From assembly GCA_002049455.2 (NCBI GenBank), contig KV918778.1, positions 310,001-374,000 on the forward strand: 64,000 bases of DNA. Reading direction: 5' to 3'. Every line of letters begins with the position of its first letter. The first letter of the stretch is position 1. Source of the DNA: Porphyra umbilicalis (lineage: Eukaryota > Rhodophyta > Bangiophyceae > Bangiales > Bangiaceae). Made by a program: the position numbers and the translations under genes. The notes beneath the pieces were generated by a model that was not told where the DNA came from, did no database searches, and worked only from the letters and a program-made list of their open reading frames with translations. Positions 55,947 through 64,000 of this stretch are shown here, one piece after another.

Positions 55947-57908
55947 AGCTCGATGAAAATTGCGCCCGTGCCTTGCTTATACTGGGGATGGCTCGAATCC
56001 TGCATGATTTTGAGGAGCTATCTGGCAGTAGAGAAGCGCCAACAAGCGCCATGCAAGAAAAAAGCACATAGGGAAAATGCCCCTGAGTTGCTTGTTCATC
56101 TGTGAAAGAGGTAGAAAAAAAGCAACAAGGCACAGTCGTGTGGCGGCCGTCGATGTCCGTCTCGCGTCTTGCTATCTGAGGAAGCTTAATCGGTTGTATT
56201 CATGACGAATGTCAGCCGGCGATTCTAGGCTTCTTATTGGCCCTTTCGGCCGGCGCTGTGAGGCTCCGCCGACAGCCGACAGACCGGCGGACCCGCCTCG
56301 ACGAATCCGACCCGAGCGCGCGCGACGAGGCCCTCAGAGCAGCCCAGCTGCCGCGCCGCCTGTCTCACCGCCATCTCACGCGCGCGCAGCAGATGTAGCC
56401 AGCTGTCCAGCAGTACCCCCTGGTCTTTGGTGAGACCGTGGGTAGGCTGAGCCATGACGGGCTGCCCACGGCGGGCAGTGTGCTGGCCGCCTGGAGCCAT
56501 GGTGTCCAACAGCACAGGGCAACGAGTGTGCGCCACACGCAGGTTGGTGGGGAAGTGAGAGGAGGTATGAGAAGGGAGGGAAAGGAAGGAAAACTGCGGC
56601 ACTCGCTGGAGCCGAGACGACGGTCGTGGCCACAACGGCGAATAATATGGGGTTCCACCTGCGCCTTGTCGAGCCAACTGGACCCCAGCAGTCGGGCATC
56701 AGAGGGACGGGAAGCACGTCTATCTCTCCTCTGAACTGGGGCCAGCCGACCGCCTGGGGAGGCTGGCTTCTGTCGTGTTGAGAACGAGACAGAAGGACGT
56801 CGGCGTGCTCATGCAGTCACATGAACAGCACGTCTGTGTCTGTGGAGCACCCAATACGGATGAGCGTGACGCAGAACCGAGTGCAACCGAAGCGGGAGAC
56901 GTCAGGCAGTCTCATGAGCCCTTGACATCGCCGAATCAGCGACGTTCATGGTGACTTTTGTCTCTTTTATTTCTTGTAGAGAGCCTGTTGAAGCGCTCCG
57001 TTCAGTCCCAAGTCCACGAAATCTGGCTCGAACACATCGGAATCGCCGCTGTAAGGGTGCTCCGTGATTTGTCACACTCTCCATGATTGCGTACACTCCC
57101 AGTACATACATCAGCAAAAGAGACATGGGCGGGGGTGTGGTACTGGGAAGAGAAAACAATGCCTCTCTGGGCATACACGGTGCCTCCTACTGTGGTGACA
57201 AACTGACCATGGCGCAGGATGGAGGCAGGGTCCATGGCGACAACCCGCCTCATGCGTGAGAAATCTGTGGGTAGGTGAGGAGCACGCGCGCTGGCCGAGA
57301 ACGTGGCTTTGTCCGCAGGGGGACGTCGACTGTGCGTTATGGTAAGGCCGGTATGCAATTTGATGTTTTGATGGTGTATTTGAAACGAACGCTGACCGGG
57401 CCCGCATGTTTCTTTCGCAGCGTTTCGGGCGTTATACCGGCGTTAGGCGAAGCGACGTTGGAGTCTGCGAACGGGCCTGACTCCGCGAGGAGAGAGCGTG
57501 GTCGACAGCAGCCGTCGGCCATGTAGGCGACAGTTGACAGGGCAGGCGCGCGCAGACACGCAAACTCCGAAAGCCTGTCGGCACGTGCCGGCACGGGCCA
57601 GACTTGACAAAGACACCTAGGTTCATGTGGGCCAAGTTGACGTCCGACAATTCCGGTCGGGCACTTTTACTGAGCCAAATCAAGAGTCGAAATACTGAAG
57701 ATCTGACGACTCCATTTGAATCATGCTCCATGTCAGTTTGGTACATGGCAACACTTCAAATGTGGCTACACCGCCCATCCGCAAATATTAAGCCAAGCCA
57801 GGTCACTCGTGTCCATCGTTGAGATCTGGCTTCTTGCCAGACGATCATTCGAGGCCCGTTGTGCGCCAGAAAGAAATGACAAGTCATGCCTGCAGCTCAC
57901 TCTAGAAT
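55947..57908. other. No supported gene apart from a possible HTH fragment
   Basis: On the minus strand at 56234-56455, LTKDQGVLLDSWLHLL, VRQAARQLGCSEGLVARARV could be a helix-turn-helix of a transposase N-terminus (confidence ~0.3). The remaining open frames have no recognisable domain. A GAGATCTGGCTTCTTGCCAG word occurs at 57821, close to the copia element. Confidence 0.35.
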
Positions 57909-58885
57909 TGTGAATCTTTGCACCCCGGCGCGGGATGACCTGTACCTGTCGAGATCCCACCCTCGCGCCAATCACCGGCCGATGATTTGGATGGACCAAT
58001 TGCATGCGAGATTCGGCGTTGTGCCACGCCGGAACGGAGGGGAGATTGCATATTGCGCCCCGAGTGTGTGGCTGTGTGTAATTGCGCTGGCGGGCCGTTA
58101 CCCGTCAGTGGCTTGTGTGCATCTGGCACCCCTGAGAGCGGGGGTTGCCTGGGTGGCTTGTTTGGCCGGGTTGGCCCGCGTGCGTGCGCGTGTGCGGGCA
58201 TATGAGGGCACCCCGCACCGGCTAGCGGGGGGGTGACTGGCCCGGCAGCCCAGACACCGAGTGCCGCCGCACCCCAAGCAGGGGAGCGTCGGTGGGTCGG
58301 TGCACGGGTGGGCAAACACTGCGTTCTTTGCCCTTTCTGGCCGGTTTTCCCACAATCGCGATTTACGTTGGCGAGCACGACGCGAACGTCTGGCGCGCGT
58401 GCACGCGTGCCCGCGTCGTCGAGCGGGTTGACGTCGCCCGAGAGTACGCCTTTGCCGGTGTCGCGCGGTGCGAGTCCACGGAGCGTGTTGTGCGAAGCGT
58501 TGCCATCGGTAAGACGGGGTGCTTGAATACGCTGACGGGTCCGCGCGGGGCCTTGGCCTGTCTGTCGCCGTCTGGCGCGCACTCTGACATTTCCCCCGGA
58601 CTCTGGAGGTCCTTGTGGCCGTACTGGAGGGGCAGCTTCGTCTGTTCCACCCGGGGGGAGGTCTAAACCGTTGACACCGCAGGGGGATTAGGCCTCGTTT
58701 TGGTACGTGTGGACTTTCGCTGTGACGGCCGGTTCGTGGCGTGCCGAGTCGGCGTCGCTTACTCTGCCGATCCTCTTCATCCCGCTCAACCTGTTCATCC
58801 CGTCCATCCTGTCGGTCGTGCCATTGAGTCCGACACACCCTCCAACATCGTCAAAACCTGCGCGTAGCAACCTGTCGGATGCACG
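57909..58885 (+). repeat. 5' LTR plus leader
   Basis: The first 82 bp are proven LTR by match to the 3' copy. The LTR/leader boundary before the gag ATG is unknown because the 3' LTR runs out of the window. Confidence 0.75.
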
Positions 58886-60619
58886 ATGGCGCCGCCGCCG
58901 AGCATTGAGTCGGACCCTATCTTCCTCAACGCCATAGACCAAGACCATCTCACGGACCTACAATCGGACTTTATCCTGAGCATTCGTGCCGTTGAGCGCG
59001 ACGACGGCGGGGAGTTGCGCAAGTGCGAGGAGCTGCGTAATAAGATCGTCGACATGTACACGCCGTCGATGCTCTTCTGCCCAGAGCTGTTGCGGCACCC
59101 GGCGCTGCACCAGTCGTTGTTGACGCTTCTGCTCAAGCGGGAGGTCAGTATGCCGATCGATGCCACCCAACGGAGCGTCATCAATCTTGCGCAGGGGCTG
59201 TACGTCGACTCCGGAGCCACTTCGATTGCAGTACGTTTCGTGCACGACTACGAACGGTCATTTGCGCTCAGCTATGGGGACATGACGGTGCCTACGTCTG
59301 CGGGCAGCGGCGGGCGCAGCCGTGGTCGCGGCCGCTCGCCGCGGCGCTCCGCTCCAGCCTCAGAGGGTGGTAGCCAACACGGCGGCGGTGACACCAACAA
59401 GGACGATGTACGCGCGAGCCGTGGTCACGACGGTCATGCTGCAGGTGACGGCGGCGCCGGCGAGCACGAGTTCGGCATCGCCGCGAGTGATGGTGACAGG
59501 AACAGCCACGTGGCGGCCAAGGCAGCGCGCGACGTGTCCGTTCGATTCAAGGACGAACGCGCCAAGTTTGGCGGTACCAAAGACCAGTGGTGGCCGGACT
59601 TTGTCTCAACATACAACTTGGTCTGTCGCGACTACGCGCTCCCTCCCCGATTGAAGCTGCAATTCCTGCACAACCTGCTCACTGGCGCGGCGAAGGTGTT
59701 CTTGTTGGACAAGGTTTTGCCTGTCGCCAGCACCTATGAGGACGCAGTCGACCATGTGCACCGGGAATACCACCCCGTCGTCCAGCAAGAACAGATGAAG
59801 AACGATCTCAGCAACCTACGGTTGAGCTACCTTGTTGGCAAGGGCATGACCGTGGACTTGGCGCTCGTGCAGGTCTACAAACGGGTATCAAGCAGATCAA
59901 GGATGGACCCAGCGGCGTACCAGGGCAAGGAGCACCGCGTCGCCTTCTTGCGCGGCGCAGTCATTGGGTGCACTTGGGCCGCGGAGCCTTTGAGCCGCAT
60001 CGCCACGCACAACTTGTCCTTCCAACAGCTTTACGCGGAGCTGTCGTCGTCGTTGTCACTTAGCCGGGAGAGTGCGAATGCCGTTGCTCGCGATCGCATT
60101 TTATCTGGGTCCGGGTCGGTCGTTGATGACACGGCGGACATCATGTTTCAAGGCCAAGGGCAGTACTCGATGCGGAACCAAGGCGTAGGTAACCGTGCCG
60201 GTGCCATCCGAGGCGCGTCGACGGCGCCGCGCTTTGACCCGTTGACCATCATGGGCTGTTTCAACTGTGATGACCCGAAGCACACGATCAACAACTGCCC
60301 GAAGCCCAAGAACACGCTCAAGGCCGCTAAACGCCGAGCTGAGTACCTACTCAAGCGCAAAGAATCCGAAGTGCTTCCTACCGTGAGCAGGGTGTTATGG
60401 GAGCTCTGCACGCAGTTCGATGCACACCAAGATCCAGCAGTGACGGCAGCACGGGACAGATCCGAAGGGGCCAATGACGACTTGGCGGGAGGAAGCAGCG
60501 ACGGGGGCGACGTCGGGCAAGAGTTCTTCGCGGCCTTGACGGGCAAGCAGGTTGATAGTGCGAGCCACCCCGAGGCCTACGGTGACAGTGGCAGCGCGTG
60601 TTTTGTGCCGAGGGACTGA
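58886..60619 (+). CDS. Copia gag
   Basis: ATG 58886 gives 577 residues. After an N-terminal helical domain and a Gly/Arg-rich linker (GGRSRGRGRSPRRSAP) comes the capsid-like region (WWPDFVSTYNLVCRDYALPP, LKLQFLHNLLTGAAKVFLLD, YEDAVDHVHREYHPV). It ends with one intact zinc knuckle CFNCDDPKHTINNC (CX2CX4HX4C) for RNA packaging, a basic segment and an acidic tail. It ends TGA at 60617, 34 bases after the pol frame opens. Confidence 0.85.
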   Translation: MAPPPSIESDPIFLNAIDQDHLTDLQSDFILSIRAVERDDGGELRKCEELRNKIVDMYTPSMLFCPELLRHPALHQSLLTLLLKREVSMPIDATQRSVINLAQGLYVDSGATSIAVRFVHDYERSFALSYGDMTVPTSAGSGGRSRGRGRSPRRSAPASEGGSQHGGGDTNKDDVRASRGHDGHAAGDGGAGEHEFGIAASDGDRNSHVAAKAARDVSVRFKDERAKFGGTKDQWWPDFVSTYNLVCRDYALPPRLKLQFLHNLLTGAAKVFLLDKVLPVASTYEDAVDHVHREYHPVVQQEQMKNDLSNLRLSYLVGKGMTVDLALVQVYKRVSSRSRMDPAAYQGKEHRVAFLRGAVIGCTWAAEPLSRIATHNLSFQQLYAELSSSLSLSRESANAVARDRILSGSGSVVDDTADIMFQGQGQYSMRNQGVGNRAGAIRGASTAPRFDPLTIMGCFNCDDPKHTINNCPKPKNTLKAAKRRAEYLLKRKESEVLPTVSRVLWELCTQFDAHQDPAVTAARDRSEGANDDLAGGSSDGGDVGQEFFAALTGKQVDSASHPEAYGDSGSACFVPRD

Positions 60620-62100
60620 GTAGTCGCCTGCCCCTCAAGCACAGACTCCCACCACCGAGCCCGGACGAAGTCGTTGAGCCCGCCGTCTTCGAGCTGCTGG
60701 CCACAACGGTTGACTTCCTTGGTGCGTGCTTGGACACCGGCGCCCAGCGCACGGTAATCGGCATGCAGCAAGCGCAGGCGTACATCAAGTTCACTGGCGG
60801 CACGGGCACCATCAAGAAGGTCGGCACCAAGACGGTCTACCAGTTCGGGGGCGGCAAGCATGATACGGTCGGGTGCCTTGACATCCGGGTGCCCATCACC
60901 GCCGAATTCATCATCATCATGGCGGTCGATGTGATCAAGCTCAACGTGCCTTTCCTGCTTGGGCTGGACACGCTTGACCGGTACAAGATGTACGTCAACA
61001 ATGTCACGAACGAGCTAGTTTGCGTGAACGAGGGGGTCAGCCTCCTCACGACTCGTTCGGATGGACACGTCTACTACAGCTGGGAGTGGAACCCGGACAT
61101 CCTCTACACATTTCCAGAGTTGGTGCGCATCCACCGCCACTTCTTCCATGCGAGCCCCGAGCGACTGTACGCCGTAATGAGGCGTGCGAAGAACGAGGAT
61201 GCTGTTCCCGAGACGCTTCAACGTCTGCAAGACGTGGCGGCGGCGTGCGATGTATGCCAATGCCTGGCGAAGGAGCCGGGTCGCTTCCATGCCGCGCTGC
61301 CCGAGGGGGACGTGATATTCAACCGGGTCGTCCTGATTGACCTGATGTTCCTCAACGGTCGCGCTGTACTTCACATTGTCGACAAAGACACCCTCTTCAG
61401 CGCGGCCACTTTCCTGCGCGACGGTCAATCGACCACCGCCGTTTGGGACGCGTACATGAGCGTTTGGGTGACCAAGTACGCTGGCTACTCGAACCACATC
61501 CACGTCGATGCCGGCACCCAACTGCAGTCAGCCGAGTGGAAAGCGCTCCTCCATGCCGCGGGTGTTCAAGTGTACGACTCGGGAGTGGAGAGCCACAACT
61601 CCCTTGGAGCCGGCGAGCGCTATCACGCCTACTTGCGTAACTTGTACAACCGGGTGTCGGCAGATCGACCTGGCATCTCGCCTGAAATGGCATTGGCGCT
61701 CGCTGTCTTCGTAATGAACCAGACGGCAGGGCCTAGCGGCTTGTCACCCATGCTCCTACTTTTCGGCGTGAACCCGCCGGTGCCTGTCAAGCCGGTCGAC
61801 CTGCCAGGCCACCGCGAGCGGAGCAAGGCCATGGCGGACGCGCGCCTGGAGATGGTCAAGTGCGTCGCAAAGGCACGCTTGGACGCCGCGCTGCGCAACA
61901 AGGTGCCGAGCGGCGCAATGGTCGACGTACAACCCGGCATGGACGTACTTGTCTTCCGTGAGGTGCCAGACAAGAAGTGGGAGGGTCCCTACAAGGTCGT
62001 CGGCGTGAGTGGCAAGAAGGTATGGCTCGACGAGAAGCAGCGGCTACGAATGTATTCAATCACCAAGGTCAAGGTGTACAAACCGCCACCGAACATCTAG
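60586..62100 (+). CDS. Copia pol, protease and integrase part
   Basis: The frame opens after a TGA at 60583 and has no ATG before the protease, so it needs a -1 frameshift from gag or is a mutated fusion. The aspartic protease has ACLDTGAQRTVIG. Integrase follows with the HHCC zinc site (HRHFFHASPERL .. ACDVCQ) and core acidic residues in VLIDLMFLNG, HIHVDAGTQLQS and ESHNSLGAGERYH. A C-terminal segment (WEGPYKVVGVSGKKVWLDEK) precedes TAG at 62098-62100, after which the same frame continues into RT. Confidence 0.85.
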   Translation, partial: QWQRVFCAEGLSSRLPLKHRLPPPSPDEVVEPAVFELLATTVDFLGACLDTGAQRTVIGMQQAQAYIKFTGGTGTIKKVGTKTVYQFGGGKHDTVGCLDIRVPITAEFIIIMAVDVIKLNVPFLLGLDTLDRYKMYVNNVTNELVCVNEGVSLLTTRSDGHVYYSWEWNPDILYTFPELVRIHRHFFHASPERLYAVMRRAKNEDAVPETLQRLQDVAAACDVCQCLAKEPGRFHAALPEGDVIFNRVVLIDLMFLNGRAVLHIVDKDTLFSAATFLRDGQSTTAVWDAYMSVWVTKYAGYSNHIHVDAGTQLQSAEWKALLHAAGVQVYDSGVESHNSLGAGERYHAYLRNLYNRVSADRPGISPEMALALAVFVMNQTAGPSGLSPMLLLFGVNPPVPVKPVDLPGHRERSKAMADARLEMVKCVAKARLDAALRNKVPSGAMVDVQPGMDVLVFREVPDKKWEGPYKVVGVSGKKVWLDEKQRLRMYSITKVKVYKPPPNI

Positions 62101-63923
62101 CCCGCTGACCCAGACGTGGCCTCCGTCGAGCGCGAGACTCCGCCCGTCCCGACGGCGCCGGCTGAGTCCACGAGCGACAAGGGCACCATTGTGGACAGCA
62201 TCATCGCGGGTGATATCCTTATGACAAATGTGCACCGCGCTATGGGCCAGCTACGTGACAAGGCGTACCGTGGTGCCTCTGCTGCGATGCAGACGCCGGA
62301 GGATGTATGTATGTCGGCGGTGCTCAAGTCGGATGACCCGCGGGCAACATCTCCAGAGATGGAAGCAGCATGCCAGTCTGAAGCGGATGGGCTGGTGTCA
62401 CGTGGCGCATTTCGGCGGCGGCTGCGGACATCAGTGCCTCCCAATGCCAACGTCCTCGGCGGCCGGATGGTGAAGGTGATAAAGAGGGTCAACACGGCGG
62501 ATGCATCCGCCAAGGCCCGCTTTGTCGCGCAGGGCAACATGGACAAGGCCAAGGCTTTCGTCGTCCACAACCTCTCGGCGTTGCGGCAGAGTTCCACTAA
62601 GATCCTCGTGTCCACTAGCGCCGTGCTCGGGTTCCGTATCTTTTCCCACGACGTCAACCAGGCGTACCTCCAGAGCAAGGACAAGCTGTCGCGTGAGGTA
62701 TTTGTACGACCTCGCGCACGGGACGCCAAGTACTTTGGTGTCCGCGATGACGAGGTGCTTCAAGTACTACACTGTATGGTCTCCCGGACGCGGGAGACTA
62801 CTGGGATGTTACCGTACTCGACCACGTGGAGAACGAGCTGGGCATGGAACCGCTTGTCGGCGACCCGCGTCTCTTCGTCAAGGACGGTTCCAACGCACTA
62901 CAAGGTCTCCTTGGCGGCTGTGTGGATGATTTCCTCATGGGCGGTGACACGCACTTCCAGACTCTCACCGAGAAGACGCTGCAGAGGTTCGAGTCCAAGC
63001 CGCGCGTATGGGACAACATGGAGTTCATCGACGTGTCAATCAAGACCGCACCCGGTCCTCCGAGAGTGCTCTCCATCGACCAGACGGGATACATCGACGC
63101 GGCGCGCAAGCTACCGTTAAGCATCAGCTACGACAAGTTTGTGTCGTTGCGCGCTGCGTTCGCGTGGCTGGCGCATAGCCGCCCTGACCTGTGTTGCGCG
63201 ATTAACCGTGCCGCGCAGGTGACAGCGTCTACATTCCGCGAGAAGCACATCAAGGAGCTGAACAAGGCCATCAAGCACGCGAACGCCACGAAGACGCTCT
63301 CCCTTATGTATGCCCCGCTGGACAAGGAGACGCTACACCTGCGTGTCTATGCTGACGCCTCCTTTGCTTCCAATGACGACCTGTCATCCCAGCTGGGGTA
63401 CATCGTACTTCTGTGTGATGGGCACTCGCGTTGTCACGTCATGACGTACTCAAGCAGGAAATCGAGACGCGTCGTCAAGAGCATCATGGCGGGGGAGGTC
63501 TACGCCTTTGCAGATGCGTTTGATGCCGCTTTTATCATCAAGCACGACCTCGAGCGCATCTACGATCAGCACCTGCCGCTGGTTATGTTGACCGACTCCA
63601 AGCAGATGTTTGATGTTATCACCCGTGCCTCTCATACAACGGAGAAACGGCTGATGATTGACGTGGCGGCGGCACGCGAGGCCTACAAGCGCTACGAGAT
63701 CTCCAATGTTGGCCTGGTGCGGTCCGAGCACAACCCCGCGGATGGGCTGACAAAGCCGCAAATATGTGCGGCGCTGGACGCTACTCTCCGCACGGGCACG
63801 GACGTCAATCCGGTGGAACAGTGGGTCACTCGGAACGAGACGTTGGCGGACTCGGCAACCGAGACCATGACGACGGCGGAACGGACGGATGAGCGCTCGG
63901 GTGAGGAAGACCCGGGAGTGTGA
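62101..63923 (+). pseudogene. Copia pol, RT and RNase H part, with frameshift
   Basis: This continues the protease-integrase frame across a single TAG. RT_2-type reverse transcriptase shows SHDVNQAYLQSKDKLSREVF and, after a frame change near 62766-62774, LYGLPDAGDYWDV and the catalytic GCVDDFLMGGD. The break falls just before the LYGL motif and fits loss of one base (or gain of two). RNase H has LRVYADASFASNDD, MAGEVYAFADAFDAA and VMLTDSKQMFDV, then HNPADGLTK. The TGA stop overlaps the 3' LTR start. Confidence 0.85.
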
Positions 63924-64000
63924 ATCTTTGCACCCCGGCGCGGGATGACCTGTACCTGTCGAGATCCCACCCTCGCGCCAATCACCGGCCGATGATTTGG
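63919..64000 (+). repeat. 3' LTR start, truncated by window end
   Basis: 82 bp identical to 57909-57990. Confidence 0.95.

Larger units (their letters stand above)
57909..64000 (+). mobile_element. Young Ty1/copia element, cut by the window end
   Basis: The 82 bases from 57909 (TGTGAATCTTTGCACC) are identical to 63919-64000, so these are the starts of the 5' and 3' LTRs. Domain order between them is gag, protease, integrase, RT, RNase H, the copia order. The RNase H frame ends on a TGA inside the first bases of the 3' LTR (63921). Exact identity of the visible LTR parts suggests a recent insertion. The coding region nevertheless has a gag-pol frame change, an in-frame TAG and a frameshift in RT. 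The right edge of the 5' LTR and the primer-binding site could not be placed. Confidence 0.9.

Overview
This is a stretch of GC-rich nuclear DNA from a eukaryote. Genes are sparse, the few host-like genes are intron-poor, and most recognisable coding sequence belongs to transposable elements (Ty1/copia, DIRS-type tyrosine-recombinase, PIF/Harbinger, Tc1/mariner-like and hAT-like). Spliceosomal GT..AG introns can be placed in two decayed genes. Extreme GC bias, long poly-G/poly-C runs, intronless host genes and this element mix fit a bangiophyte red alga of the Porphyra/Pyropia kind best. That is inference; another GC-rich protist or alga cannot be excluded.

Layout. 1-5.9 kb: a Harbinger-like fragment, a possible 2-kb TIR element (1108-3122) and gene-free sequence. 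5963-7561: a host-like secreted phytase-like esterase with one in-frame TGA. 9963-10966: the N-terminal half of a Harbinger transposase, split by a 458-bp palindromic insertion. 11255-12845: a fold-back element with ~640-bp near-identical inverted arms. 16153-17505: a decayed spliced zinc-knuckle gene. 17.8-18.9 kb: a ~310-bp tandem repeat. 18923-19930 (minus): a Tc1/mariner-IS630-like transposase that has lost its first catalytic Asp. 23.7-26 kb (minus): a copia gag-protease-pre-integrase fragment fused to an unrelated unknown ORF. 26679-29004: an unknown three-exon gene with in-frame TAG stops. 33537-37749: a Harbinger pair, transposase (plus) and Myb-like protein (minus), converging on a GC-rich minisatellite. 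41679-46938: an almost intact DIRS/PAT-type element with split direct repeats. 47299-48724: a non-autonomous hAT-like element with an 8-bp target duplication, just upstream of the NOM1/SGD1 homologue (49043-52320). 52611-55185: a self-nested stack of TA-target MITEs. 55.3-57.9 kb: a 57-nt palindrome, a SAP mini-ORF and transposase scraps. 57909 to the window end: a young Ty1/copia element with identical visible LTR ends.

How it fits together. Only the phytase-like gene and NOM1 look like host genes with confidence. The rest records successive insertions. Several can be proved here because empty or sister copies lie beside them: the TA duplications in the MITE nest, the 8-bp duplication of the hAT-like element, and the A1/B1-A2-B2 repeats of the DIRS-type element.
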